Positions 8,023-16,116 of a stretch of 64,000 bases of DNA are shown one piece after another; position 1 is the stretch's first letter, and every line of letters begins with the position of its first letter. The position numbers were made by a program, and so were the translations under genes. Source of the stretch: Bacteroidaceae bacterium (GTDB lineage: Bacteria; Bacteroidota; Bacteroidia; Bacteroidales; Bacteroidaceae); contig JAFUGG010000026.1 of NCBI GenBank assembly GCA_017469525.1, positions 17,852 to 81,851 of the forward strand, given 5' to 3'. Under the pieces are notes generated by a model. It was not told the DNA's origin, searched no databases, and saw nothing but the letters and a program-made list of their open reading frames with translations.

Positions 8023-9993
8023 ATGATGCGAAAGGTTCTACTGTTCTTGTTTCTGCTTCCCTTAGGCCTTACGATGGCTCAGAACTCCTCCCCTTTGGGG
8101 GAGGCTGGGAGAGGGGCCTCATGGGACGACTTTGTGGAGGCGTACACAAGCGATGTGGAGCGGGCAGAGGACGAGGACCTTCAGCTGCATCTGCAGGAGT
8201 TGAAGGAGTTATCGGAGCACCCCTTGAACATCAACACGGCAACTGTAGAGGACTTTCTGCAGTTGCCGTTCCTGTCTGAGGCACAGATTGAGCAGATTCA
8301 CGCCTATGTTTATCTGCACGGGCAGATGCAGACGTTGTCCGAACTACGACTGGTGCCGCTCATCGACGACGCGACGCGCAGGTGGCTTTCCCTCTTTACG
8401 TATGCCGAGCCGGTGCAGGACGAAGCCAAAGACAAACTGTTTGGAAAGCTCCGCCACGACTTCTCTACGCGCCTCGACATACCTTTATATTATAGGAGAG
8501 GTCAGCAGCAGGAGAACGGCTATCGTGGCGATCCGCTCTACCACCGCATCCGTTACACCTTAGGTAATAAACAGCATTTCCAGGCAGGACTGCGTGTGGA
8601 AAAGGACGCAGGCGAGCGTTTCTACGACAGCTACGGGGCGTATGCGATGTTGCACGACGTGGGCATCCTCAACAAGGTAGTGGTCGGCGACTACCGTATC
8701 GGGTTTGGCGAGGGCTTGGTACTGGGCGGAAGCACTTGGAACAGCAAGAGCACGCCGCCACTCAAAACACAGGGCGGCATCAGGCCCATGACTGGAATGG
8801 ACGAGACATACTTCCTCCGCGGCGCCGCCGTGACGCTTGCTTTGGGCAAGCATATCAAGTTGAGCACCTTCGGCTCATACCGAAAGCGCGACGCCACGCT
8901 GACGAGCGAGGGCGAGGTGCAGACCTTACGGACCGACGGATACCATCGAACGGCATCGGAATGGGAGAAGAAACGGAACGTAGGGAGTGCCGTCGTGGGC
9001 GGCAACATACAATGGCAAAACAAAGGTCTCCACCTGGGCGCGACGGGTTACTGGCAGAAGTTCAGTCGAGACCTCAACCCGGGCACCCAACAATACAGGG
9101 CGATTTATCCGAAGGGCAGCAGTTTTGGAGTCGCCGGACTGAATTACGGCTACACACGCTACCGCCTTTCCCTGGCCGGAGAGACTGCCTACAGTTCTGC
9201 CGGAGGCGGCTTTGCAACCATCAATCGCGCGTCGTGGAACATCAACAGGCGCTATACGCTGTCCGCCGTCCAGCGTTTCTACGCCTATCAATACTATTCG
9301 TTCTATGCCAGTTCGCTGGCTGAGAACTCTGGCGCACAGAATGAGAGCGGCGTACTTGTACATTTGCAGGCAGAGCCGCTGGCTGGTTTGCAAGTGACTG
9401 CCTACGTCGATTTCTTCCACAATCCCTGGCCGCGTTACCGCATGACGCACAGCAGTACGGGTCAGGAGCTGTTCCTGCAAGGCAGTTATGCCCTTTCGGG
9501 AAGGCACACGCTGCTGGCTCGCTATCAGCTCAAACGCAAGGAGAACGCCGACCGCATGGAGCCGCATCACCGCGTGAAGCTCGCCTGGACATACGAAGCC
9601 GGCGGGCATTGGCGCTGGCAGACAACGGGTTTCTATCACCATGTGCTCGGCAGCAACGGCTTCCTCCTCAGCCAAAGTACACGTTACGTTATGGAGAGGC
9701 CGAATCTGACCCTCAATGCACAGCTCGGTTACTTCAATACCGACGACTACCTCTGCCGCATCTATCTGCAGTCGCCGGCTTTGTATAGCAGCATCTCGTC
9801 TGCCTCGTACTACGGTCACGGCGTGCTTGGCGTGCTGACCTGCCGTTGGAAAAGCAAGAACGGGAAGTGGATGCTCGAGGGACGCTACAGCCTGCTCCGC
9901 TACTTCGACCGCAGCGAGCAGGGCACAGGACTACAGCAAATCCTCAGTCCCTGGAAGAATGATTTGACTTTCCAGACGCGGATAAGGCTCTGA
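8023..9993 (+). CDS. Outer-membrane helix-hairpin-helix / beta-barrel protein
   Basis: Exported protein of 656 aa of unassigned function. The signal peptide spans about residues 1-20 ([10 protein letters not shown]). Residues about 60-125 hold helix-hairpin-helix repeats ([20 protein letters not shown], then [11 protein letters not shown]), as in ComEA-type proteins. The remainder is rich in alternating aromatic strands such as [20 protein letters not shown] and looks like an outer-membrane beta-barrel. Residues about 22-32 ([10 protein letters not shown]) are encoded by a REP-like palindrome placed directly after the signal cleavage site. The last 50 bp overlap the 3' end of lgt on the opposite strand. 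Such HhH-barrel proteins are common in Bacteroidetes; DNA uptake is sometimes guessed from the HhH alone, which I do not claim. Confidence 0.8.
   Translation: MMRKVLLFLFLLPLGLTMAQNSSPLGEAGRGASWDDFVEAYTSDVERAEDEDLQLHLQELKELSEHPLNINTATVEDFLQLPFLSEAQIEQIHAYVYLHGQMQTLSELRLVPLIDDATRRWLSLFTYAEPVQDEAKDKLFGKLRHDFSTRLDIPLYYRRGQQQENGYRGDPLYHRIRYTLGNKQHFQAGLRVEKDAGERFYDSYGAYAMLHDVGILNKVVVGDYRIGFGEGLVLGGSTWNSKSTPPLKTQGGIRPMTGMDETYFLRGAAVTLALGKHIKLSTFGSYRKRDATLTSEGEVQTLRTDGYHRTASEWEKKRNVGSAVVGGNIQWQNKGLHLGATGYWQKFSRDLNPGTQQYRAIYPKGSSFGVAGLNYGYTRYRLSLAGETAYSSAGGGFATINRASWNINRRYTLSAVQRFYAYQYYSFYASSLAENSGAQNESGVLVHLQAEPLAGLQVTAYVDFFHNPWPRYRMTHSSTGQELFLQGSYALSGRHTLLARYQLKRKENADRMEPHHRVKLAWTYEAGGHWRWQTTGFYHHVLGSNGFLLSQSTRYVMERPNLTLNAQLGYFNTDDYLCRIYLQSPALYSSISSASYYGHGVLGVLTCRWKSKNGKWMLEGRYSLLRYFDRSEQGTGLQQILSPWKNDLTFQTRIRL
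8085..8118. repeat. REP-like palindrome inside the coding sequence at 8023
   Basis: CTCCTCCCCTTTGGGGGAGG and the following GGGAGAGGGG are the same family as 7976-8012 and 10821-10850. Here the insertion is in frame and adds a short Pro/Gly-rich segment after the signal peptide. Confidence 0.8.
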
Positions 9994-10792
9994 CCATACA
10001 GTAGAAGCCGAGCAAGACGAAGGGGATGGAGAGCAACTGCCCCATATTGAGGAGCATTCCCTCCTCGAAGGCTTCCTGGTTTTCCTTCGTGTATTCGATG
10101 AAGATACGGCTCGTGAAGATGAGGAACAGGCAGAGTCCGAAGAAGAAGCCGCTGCCCACTTTCTGCGGATAGCGACGGTAGAAGAACCAGTGAATGCCGA
10201 AGAAGATGGCATAGCAAATGGCTTCGTAGAGTTGTCCGGGGTGGCGGGGCAACATGTCCACACGTTCGAAGATGAATGCCCAGGGCACGTCCGTCGGCCT
10301 GCCTATTATTTCGCTATTCATCAGATTACCCAGTCGGATGGCACACGCACAGATGGGCGTCACGATGGCAACATTGTCGAGGACATGCGCGAAACGCAGT
10401 TTCACGTGCCTGGCATACAGCCAGAGTGCTATCATCAGGCCGAGTGTACCGCCATGACTGGCCAGTCCCTCGTAGCCGGTAAACGTCCAGCCTTTCCCCG
10501 GGACATTGCGTATGGGCAGCAACATCTCAATGGGATGCGACAGGTAATAACCAGGCTCGTAGAACAGGCAATGCCCCAGCCTCGCACCAATCAGTATGCC
10601 GAGGAAGCAGTACATGAACATTGGGTCGAACTGCTCCTCACGAATCTTCTGCTCGCGATACAGCCTGTGCATCAACAGATATACAGACACGAGACCAATC
10701 GCCCAGAAGAGCGAGTACCAACGAATGGCGAAGAAGCCCAGGTCAAGGGCTACGATGTCGGGATTCCAGTTGATGAAAAGTTCACAGTTCAT
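9944..10792 (-). CDS. lgt: Phosphatidylglycerol:prolipoprotein diacylglyceryl transferase
   Basis: Inner-membrane enzyme that transfers diacylglycerol from phosphatidylglycerol to the lipobox cysteine of prolipoproteins. The 282-aa product has about seven hydrophobic segments and the signature [12 protein letters not shown], then SHGGTLG, and the Lgt motif [15 protein letters not shown], where GxxxNxE is essential in known Lgt. RHPGQLYEA is a further conserved block. It supplies the first step for the many lipoproteins in this window (PorW, imelysin, di-heme oxidoreductase, TlpA-like). It follows ychF by 63 bp on the same strand and overlaps the convergent neighbour by 50 bp. Confidence 0.96.
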   Translation of the reverse strand: MNCELFINWNPDIVALDLGFFAIRWYSLFWAIGLVSVYLLMHRLYREQKIREEQFDPMFMYCFLGILIGARLGHCLFYEPGYYLSHPIEMLLPIRNVPGKGWTFTGYEGLASHGGTLGLMIALWLYARHVKLRFAHVLDNVAIVTPICACAIRLGNLMNSEIIGRPTDVPWAFIFERVDMLPRHPGQLYEAICYAIFFGIHWFFYRRYPQKVGSGFFFGLCLFLIFTSRIFIEYTKENQEAFEEGMLLNMGQLLSIPFVLLGFYCMVRALSASGKSNHSSRD

Positions 10793-10820
10793 AATTCATA
10801 GTTCATAGTCGGGGTATGAA

Positions 10821-10850
10821 GTTCTCCCCATAGAGGGGGAGTTAGAGGGG
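10821..10850. repeat. REP-like palindrome between ychF and lgt
   Basis: TTCTCCCCATAGAGGGGGAG followed by TTAGAGGGGG, the same family as the elements near 8000, 16090, 35060 and 52480. It lies between the ychF stop and the lgt start, so it would be transcribed in any ychF-lgt message. Confidence 0.7.
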
Positions 10851-10855
10851 GTCTT

Positions 10856-11953
10856 CTACACATTGAAACGGAAGTGCATGATGTCCCCGTCCTGAACGAC
10901 ATAGTCCTTTCCTTCCACGGCCATCTTGCCGGCTTCGCGGACGGCCGCTTCCGAGCCGTACTTGACATAGTCCTCATACTTGATGACCTCTGCACGGATG
11001 AAGCCTTTCTCGAAGTCTGTGTGGATGACGCCGGCACATTGCGGAGCCTTCCAACCACGGCGGAACGTCCACGCCTTCACTTCCATCTCGCCCGCCGTGA
11101 TGAAGGTCTGGAGCGTGAGCAGATGGTAGATGGCCTTGATGAGGCGGTTGCATCCGCTCTCCGTCAAACCGAGGTCCTCCAGGAACATCTGTTTTTCTTC
11201 GTATGTCTCGAGTTCTGCGATGTCGGCTTCCGTCTGTGCCGAGATGATGAGCATCTCGGCATCCTCGCCCTCGATGGCTTTCTTGACGGCCTCGGTATAA
11301 GCGTTGCCGGAGGCAGCCGACGCGTCGTCGACGTTGCAGACATACAGCACGGGCTTTGTCGTGAGCAGGAACAGACCGTTGGCTGCCGTGATTTCATCCT
11401 CGGTCTCGAAGCTCACGCTTCGAGCACTGAGGCCCTTGTTGAGGGCTTCCTGATACTTGAGCAGGACGTCGAGCTCAACCTTTGCCTGCTTGTCGCCACC
11501 TACCCTGGCCTGCTTCTCCACTTTCTTGATGCGGTTCTCGATGGTTTCGAGGTCCTTGATTTGCAGTTCCGCGTCGATGATTTCCTTGTCGCGGACGGGG
11601 TCGACACTGCCATCGACATGTACGATGCCGTCGTTGTCGAAGCAACGGAGCACGTGGATGATGGCGTCGCACTCGCGTATGTTGGCCAGGAACTGGTTGC
11701 CCAAGCCCTCACCTTTGCTGGCACCTTTCACGAGCCCCGCTATATCTACGATGTCGCAGACAGCGGGCACGATGCGTCCCGGGTGCACGAGTTCGGCAAG
11801 CTTGGTCAGTCTTTCGTCAGGAACGGTGACTTGTCCGAGCTGGGCATCAATGGTGCAGAAGGGGAAATTGGCAGCCTGTGCCTTTGCGCTTGACAGACAA
11901 TTGAAGAGGGTTGACTTGCCGACATTGGGCAGTCCGACTATTCCGGCTTTCAT
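10856..11953 (-). CDS. ychF: Redox-regulated ATPase YchF (OLA1 family)
   Basis: Cytoplasmic Obg-related P-loop ATPase that binds ribosomes and is linked to stress responses. The 365-aa protein has the P-loop GLPNVGKST (residues 7-15), DIVDIAGLVKGASKGEGLGN (switch region), the ATP-specifying C-NVDD area (VLYVCNVDD), a coiled-coil insert around residues 130-170, and a C-terminal TGS domain ending in DYVVQDGDIMHFRFNV. Length matches the family exactly. The 194-bp gap upstream is entirely a dispersed repeat (11957-12140), so its promoter is not obvious. Confidence 0.97.
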   Translation of the reverse strand: MKAGIVGLPNVGKSTLFNCLSSAKAQAANFPFCTIDAQLGQVTVPDERLTKLAELVHPGRIVPAVCDIVDIAGLVKGASKGEGLGNQFLANIRECDAIIHVLRCFDNDGIVHVDGSVDPVRDKEIIDAELQIKDLETIENRIKKVEKQARVGGDKQAKVELDVLLKYQEALNKGLSARSVSFETEDEITAANGLFLLTTKPVLYVCNVDDASAASGNAYTEAVKKAIEGEDAEMLIISAQTEADIAELETYEEKQMFLEDLGLTESGCNRLIKAIYHLLTLQTFITAGEMEVKAWTFRRGWKAPQCAGVIHTDFEKGFIRAEVIKYEDYVKYGSEAAVREAGKMAVEGKDYVVQDGDIMHFRFNV

Positions 11954-11956
11954 CTT

Positions 11957-12140
11957 TTTATTAATTGGGAGTTAAATGAGGGAGTTAAAATGGGAGTTAC
12001 GCCAGCGTTGCTGGCTGGAAGTTAAGCGATTCGCGCTGGACGATAGCTTGGGATGCCAAGTGCATAAAGGTATTGTCCTTTTTAACTTCCCTTTTAACTT
12101 CCATGAGCGTAGCGAATTTACTTCCACTTTAACTTCTATT
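11957..12140. repeat. GGAAGTAAA-armed dispersed repeat, copy B
   Basis: The left arm has GGGAGTTAAA-type units (11968-11998) and a GCCAGC/GCTGGC hairpin; the core has GGACGATAGC (12038-12047) and inverted TATTGTCC (12071-12078); the right arm reads TTAACTTCCCTTTTAACTTCC, then the GAGCGTAGCGAA segment and more TTACTTCC units. On the minus strand it begins 7 nt after the stop of the four-helix-bundle gene and ends at the ychF start, so it may be the downstream half of the same element. Confidence 0.85.
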
Positions 12141-12147
12141 ATATATT

Positions 12148-12537
12148 TTATTCATCAGTGATTCCTTTGTTTTTACTTATGGCTTCGGCGTAGCCGTTGA
12201 GCTTCCAACTGGCTCCGTTGAGAAGGTATTCCAGCCTGTCGCGCTGAGTGTTGTCGATGTATTCGATGTCGTGCGAGAGTAAAATATAATAGCGGCATTC
12301 TTCAAGTGACCCTTGTGCAATGTTCAAGAAGCGAAGCTTGTCCGCCCGACTCAACTTGCGATAACCCTCGCAGATGTTGGCTGCTATTGAGACAGCCGCA
12401 CGTCGAAACTGCGAGGTAAGCCCGTAGAGTTCGTCTTCAGGGAAGTGCTTCGTAGCGGCATAGACAGCCTTTACGAATTCATGCGCCTGCTGCCAACACT
12501 CCAAGTCCTTGAAACTGTGGCTAAAGCTATTGTCCAT
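12148..12537 (-). CDS. Four-helix-bundle protein (S23 / rRNA intervening-sequence / Avd-like)
   Basis: A 129-aa alpha-helical protein of the family annotated as four-helix-bundle, 23S rRNA intervening-sequence protein, related to the Avd accessory factor of diversity-generating retroelements. Signature positions are FKDLECWQQAHEFVKAVY (residues 9-26), LTSQFRRAAVSIAANICEGY (40-59) and FLNIAQGSLEECRYYILLS (70-88). The basic helix face is typical of nucleic-acid binding in this family. The start at 12537 was chosen over a longer in-frame ORF because the N-terminus matches the family and the extension reads through the ridA 3' end. ATGGACAATAGC coincides with the GGACRATAGC motif of the miniature repeats. 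No rRNA or reverse transcriptase is nearby. Function unknown. Confidence 0.88.
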   Translation of the reverse strand: MDNSFSHSFKDLECWQQAHEFVKAVYAATKHFPEDELYGLTSQFRRAAVSIAANICEGYRKLSRADKLRFLNIAQGSLEECRYYILLSHDIEYIDNTQRDRLEYLLNGASWKLNGYAEAISKNKGITDE

Positions 12538-12600
12538 TTTTACTTCCCTTTTAACTTCCACGAGCGTAGCGAGTTTAATTCCTTTTATTACTTCCTCGAG
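12538..12600 (-). repeat. Leader of the four-helix-bundle gene = half copy of the GGAAGTAAA repeat (copy C)
   Basis: Read on the minus strand: GGAAGTAATAAAAGGAATTA, then ACTCGCTACGCTCGTGGAAG, TTAAAAGGGAAGTAAAA and the ATGGACAATAGC start. The order and sequence match one arm plus core edge of the repeat at 35157-35340, which shares ACTCGCTACGCTCGTGGAAG exactly. Confidence 0.85.
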
Positions 12601-12608
12601 TTCAGCAA

Positions 12609-13757
12609 CTAAAAGTCGCTGAACTCGTCGTTCTTTGCAGAACGGATGGCGATGCATTCCATCTCGATGAGCCATGTGGGTCGGCACACTGGGGCGAGGG
12701 TGAAGACGGTGGGGATGTCGGGATACTTCTGGCTGAACAGTTTGCTGACCACTTCGAAGTCGGCTCCGTCGCGCAGATAGACGACGATCTGTGCCGTGTC
12801 GCTCATGGTCATGTCGGCTTCTGCAAGGAGTGCTTCCACGTTTTCCCACATGCGATGCGTCTGCTTTTCTATGTCACCGACGTGCATTACCTCGCCCTGA
12901 TTGTTGATGCTTGCCGTGCCGGAGATGATGGCATGGTCGCGGTCGCCGAACTGCAGGAGAGTGCCGCGCTCGAAGGTGACGCCGTACTCGCTGGTGCGGT
13001 TGAGGTGCGACGTGGCGTAGAGGTAGCGCTGCTGCTCCGGCTTGAAGCCCTTGAGGGCGTAGCATCCGAGCTGTATGATGGCCTTCGGGTCGGACGGGTT
13101 TCCGCCGATGCCTGTGGAGGCGATGTAGTGTGTCTCGGGCACCAGTCCGTGCTGGGCGAAGTTTTCCCAGCGGGAGAGGACGAGGCCCTTGTACTGCGTA
13201 TCGACGTCGCGGACGAAGAACCATGTGCGGATGCAGTTGTCTTCGAGGGTCATCTCATGCTCCTCGAGGAGTGCTTCGTAGTCTTCGAGGAGTGTCTGTG
13301 TCTGGCTGTAGCTGCTGCCTTCGCCTATCATCATGCCCATCGTCCAAAGGTGTTCGTAGCCGTTGTGGCGTACGATGGTGGACTGCAGACGGTCGGCCGT
13401 GGGGATGACCTCCGTACCGCGCTGCAGGTAGAGCCACAGGGCTATCTTGCTTCCGTCGAGGGGCGGTTGCTGAATGTATGAGATGGTGCACGTATCGTCC
13501 TGCGGCATGAGCGGCCGCTGATTGGTGGCGTCGGACAGGAAGAACCTTTTGAAGACGGGCTTGGCGTCTGCCAGGTCGGCCTGAGCCATCAGTTGTTCTT
13601 CCGCCTGACTTATGCGGCGGAGCTGCTGCTGAAAGCTTTCGCCTCGGGCTTCGACGTGCAGAATAGCGTGATATTCAGCCGTCTTGCCGTCGGGGGCGAA
13701 GGTCGTCAGTTCGATGGTGGCACCGAGTTTTTCCAGATGTATTTTCTTAAATTGCAT
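12609..13757 (-). CDS. RidA/YjgF-family protein with N-terminal extension
   Basis: A 382-aa cytoplasmic protein. The C-terminal third is RidA/YjgF-like (ISGTASINNQGEVMHVGDIE, then VEALLAEADMTMSDTAQIVV and PTVFTLAPVCRPTWLIEMEC). The N-terminal two thirds resemble the chorismate-lyase-like FkbO/Hyg5 type arrangement (TIVRHNGYEHLWTMGMMIGE, TWFFVRDVDTQYKGL). RidA proteins deaminate reactive enamines, but the arginine that defines active RidA is not obvious to me, so enzymatic activity is uncertain. Its family is usually annotated only as RidA-family in Bacteroidetes. A TACCTTTG -7 box lies about 25 bp upstream. It is followed on the same strand by the repeat-borne four-helix gene. Confidence 0.75.
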   Translation of the reverse strand: MQFKKIHLEKLGATIELTTFAPDGKTAEYHAILHVEARGESFQQQLRRISQAEEQLMAQADLADAKPVFKRFFLSDATNQRPLMPQDDTCTISYIQQPPLDGSKIALWLYLQRGTEVIPTADRLQSTIVRHNGYEHLWTMGMMIGEGSSYSQTQTLLEDYEALLEEHEMTLEDNCIRTWFFVRDVDTQYKGLVLSRWENFAQHGLVPETHYIASTGIGGNPSDPKAIIQLGCYALKGFKPEQQRYLYATSHLNRTSEYGVTFERGTLLQFGDRDHAIISGTASINNQGEVMHVGDIEKQTHRMWENVEALLAEADMTMSDTAQIVVYLRDGADFEVVSKLFSQKYPDIPTVFTLAPVCRPTWLIEMECIAIRSAKNDEFSDF

Positions 13758-13780
13758 GGTGCATTGTGTGATATTGGGTG

Positions 13781-13788
13781 CAAAGGTA
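13781..13788 (-). promoter_or_regulatory. -7 box of the RidA-like gene
   Basis: TACCTTTG on the minus strand, 24 bp before the ATG. The matching -33 box is weak because the upstream DNA is A/T homopolymeric. Confidence 0.5.
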
Positions 13789-13865
13789 CAAAAAAAAGTT
13801 TAAAGTATAATGTTTAAAGTTTAAAGATTTTATGCCGAGTGGAATAATGCCCTGTGGCAAGTCGG

Positions 13866-13953
13866 AAAACTCGACGTGTCATGTTGCCAAACTCGGCGTG
13901 CCATGTTTGACGATTCGGCGTGCCGCGTTTGACGATTCGGCGTGCCGCGTTTC
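13866..13953. repeat. 22-bp tandem array, 4 units
   Basis: Units begin at 13866, 13888, 13910 and 13932. Units 3 and 4 are identical except for the last base; units 1 and 2 diverge. The core is TCGGCGTGCCGCG, with CGGC/GCCG half-symmetry. A degenerate fifth unit may precede it. The array starts 3 bp after the stop codon of the heme lipoprotein gene (minus strand) and fills the end of the gap to the RidA-like gene. Confidence 0.88.
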
Positions 13954-13956
13954 AGT

Positions 13957-14703
13957 TCACGGCACGAGATGTTCTATCCAGCTGTCTATCAGGCTGCTCA
14001 CTTCTTCGAGGTTCGACTTGAACTGACTGCTGAGGATTTCGGTGTGGTTGTGCGATAGCAGGTTCTCTCCGCCCTCGTTCAGGACGAGGTGGAGCAGGGA
14101 GCCTTCAGCATTTCCGCTCTCCACGCGCATGTATCCATCGAGCCGTGTGCTCGGCACATCGACGAGGGCAGCGTAGGCATTGCCTTTCGTCAGGTTCAGC
14201 CCTGCAGCCGAGCGGCCGGTTCCTCCGTGGCACTGGATGCAGGCTCGGTCGAAGAGTCCTGTCTGCAAGACGCCGAAGCGACCCACGTCAATCGTGCCGA
14301 GGTCAATCCGGATGGTGTCGTGGGCAGTGTTCTCGCTGTAGTCCTCCATGCTGACAGACGCCAGCGTGATGATGCGCTCGCGCAGAGAATTGGTGAGCGC
14401 CACCTCCACCGTCCGCACCTCGCTGCTGATGTTGGAGAGGACGAGGCTGACGGAGGTGCCGTCGTCGAGTGTCGAGGGCACTGCCTTCTGCACCAGGGCG
14501 AACTTGCTGTCCTGCGTGAAGCCGGCCACGGCAAGGCTGAAGCCTGTGCCTTCCCACTCGCTGAGCCCGCTCACGCAGGCGGTCATCTTCACCGTGTAGC
14601 CCTTCTCATCCACCTGATAGACCTTGTCCTGGATGTCGCCGCTGTCGCAAGAGGCAAGGCAGACGGCTGCCCATATATATAATATATAATGTATAGGTTT
14701 CAT
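13957..14703 (-). CDS. Lipoprotein with one c-type heme motif
   Basis: A 248-aa lipoprotein (lipobox CLASC, Cys19) with a single CxxCH heme-attachment site, CIQCH at residues 155-159, inside a segment FDRACIQCHGGTG and followed by AAGLNLTKGNAYAALVD. This resembles planctomycete-type cytochrome C domains. The N-terminal half (MTACVSGLSEWEGTGF onwards) looks like a beta-sandwich. It is the last gene of the porin-imelysin-di-heme-oxidoreductase operon, 47 bp after the second porin. I infer an electron-carrier role supporting the di-heme enzyme in periplasmic iron handling; I do not recognise a named family. Confidence 0.75.
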   Translation of the reverse strand: MKPIHYILYIWAAVCLASCDSGDIQDKVYQVDEKGYTVKMTACVSGLSEWEGTGFSLAVAGFTQDSKFALVQKAVPSTLDDGTSVSLVLSNISSEVRTVEVALTNSLRERIITLASVSMEDYSENTAHDTIRIDLGTIDVGRFGVLQTGLFDRACIQCHGGTGRSAAGLNLTKGNAYAALVDVPSTRLDGYMRVESGNAEGSLLHLVLNEGGENLLSHNHTEILSSQFKSNLEEVSSLIDSWIEHLVP

Positions 14704-14750
14704 TAGTTGAACTTCTAACTATGGACTATTAACTATGGACTATGGACTAT

Positions 14751-16055
14751 TCAGAAGCTGTATTGCAGCTGCAAGGTAGCCGAGTGCGTGCTCAGCCCCA
14801 GGTCGTCGTTGTCGCGGTCCAACTGCGTTTCGTGTCCATACCTGCCCGTAAACTGATACATCGCCGAGAGCTTCAGGTTGCACTTGTTGACGTAGTAGTT
14901 CACCACGGCAGCCGGCATGTTCAGTATGCCGTCCTTGCCTGAGCCGTTGCGGTCAAGGAAGTCATAGCGGAAGCCTGCCTGCAGGCTCGGGGTGAAGAAA
15001 TACCCCACTTGGCCGTAGCAGCCCCAAAAGTTGTACTTCTCGTCAATCTTCTGCCGTTTGGTAAAGCCGACGTGCATCCAGTAGGCTTCTGCTGCAGCGT
15101 ACCACCTGCCGTAGAGCATGCTCCACTCCACGCCGAGGCGGCTGTCGTTGGTGCTCTCTGCTTCGCTCTCCACATTCACGCCGCCGCTCACGCCGAATAG
15201 CATGTGCCGGCCTGTGAGCATGTGGCTGTTGCCTTGCGTGGCAGGCATGTTGCCCCAGGGCATGAAGGTGAGCCTGCCGGCATAGAGCAGCGAGGGGATG
15301 TGGGAATCGTCGGAGAGCGTCTTCGTGGCAGTGTTCACGCCGCTGCCGCTGCCGTTCCAGAGTCCCACCTCGTAGCCTATCATCCAGCTGTCCTTCTTCT
15401 TGTTGAGCTTTGCCTTGCCATGAAACTGGAAGCCCAGGTCGAAGCCCATGCCGATGCTTGGCGTCACGGCGTTCAGGCTATACGGCATGATGACGGATGC
15501 CGTCAGCGAGGTAGGCAGACAGGGGAACAAAGTCTCGCCCAGCGTGGTGAGGTAGGCGTGGAAGAACGGTGTCTTGAACTTACCGGCACGGAAGCGTGCG
15601 GCAGGCGTTATCCTGTAGTCCACCCATGCTTGCTGCAGGACGTTTCCGCCCGTGGCCGCAGCGTTGATGCTCAGGTTATAGTCGAGCCTGCCGAAAGTCG
15701 TGCCGGTGAAACCCAGGATGGCGTACGGCATGGAGAAGCCGGAATTAGCCACGTTGTCCTGATTGTATGCTTTGTCCAGGCCCTCGTCGTCGTAGTAGTT
15801 GTACTGTCCCCTGGCCTGCATGAACAGATACGGCTTGAAGATGAAGCGTCCGTCGCGCGACTGCAGCGTGAAGCCTCTGTCGTCGGCAATGCCCAGCACA
15901 CCGTTCTCCATGTCGATGTTCTCCGTCGGCTGGCGAAGGTCGGCACTCTTGAAGTTGTATTTCTCGAAGGTGATGCCCTTCTCTTTCTCTCCTTCCTCAG
16001 CCATTGAAGGCATGGCCAGGAGGGTCATTAATAGTAATATGTAGGTCTTTTTCAT
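14751..16055 (-). CDS. Outer-membrane porin (OprO/OprP-like) of the imelysin operon
   Basis: A 434-aa exported beta-barrel protein. The signal peptide ends near residue 19 (AMPSMA). The barrel region has strand patterns typical of phosphate-selective porin O/P-like proteins: FIFKPYLFMQARGQYNYYDD, LDYNLSINAA, and ARFRAGKFKTPFFHAYLTTL. The C-terminus ends in an aromatic residue (LQLQYSF), as outer-membrane proteins do. It lies between the di-heme oxidoreductase and the heme lipoprotein genes. Substrate unknown; context suggests a channel or scaffold for iron uptake rather than phosphate. Confidence 0.82.
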   Translation of the reverse strand: MKKTYILLLMTLLAMPSMAEEGEKEKGITFEKYNFKSADLRQPTENIDMENGVLGIADDRGFTLQSRDGRFIFKPYLFMQARGQYNYYDDEGLDKAYNQDNVANSGFSMPYAILGFTGTTFGRLDYNLSINAAATGGNVLQQAWVDYRITPAARFRAGKFKTPFFHAYLTTLGETLFPCLPTSLTASVIMPYSLNAVTPSIGMGFDLGFQFHGKAKLNKKKDSWMIGYEVGLWNGSGSGVNTATKTLSDDSHIPSLLYAGRLTFMPWGNMPATQGNSHMLTGRHMLFGVSGGVNVESEAESTNDSRLGVEWSMLYGRWYAAAEAYWMHVGFTKRQKIDEKYNFWGCYGQVGYFFTPSLQAGFRYDFLDRNGSGKDGILNMPAAVVNYYVNKCNLKLSAMYQFTGRYGHETQLDRDNDDLGLSTHSATLQLQYSF

Positions 16056-16080
16056 ATTTAGAGGTTGTTGGTTTATTGTT

Positions 16081-16116
16081 CTTCCCCTTCCCTAGGGGAG
16101 GGGTTGGGGGAGAGGC
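16081..16116. repeat. REP-like palindrome between the porin and di-heme genes
   Basis: CTTCCCCTTCCCTAGGGGAG followed by GGGTTGGGGGAGAGG, the same family as at 7976 and 52446. It abuts the 3' end of the di-heme oxidoreductase gene within the operon. Confidence 0.7.

Noticed and set aside
12148..12537. Diversity-generating retroelement or rRNA intervening sequence
   Set aside because: The protein is Avd/S23-like, but there is no reverse transcriptase, template repeat or rRNA in the window.
12148..12849. A 233-codon form of the four-helix-bundle gene
   Set aside because: The extra N-terminal residues read antisense through the 3' end of the RidA-like gene and the repeat leader; the family N-terminus begins at 12537.
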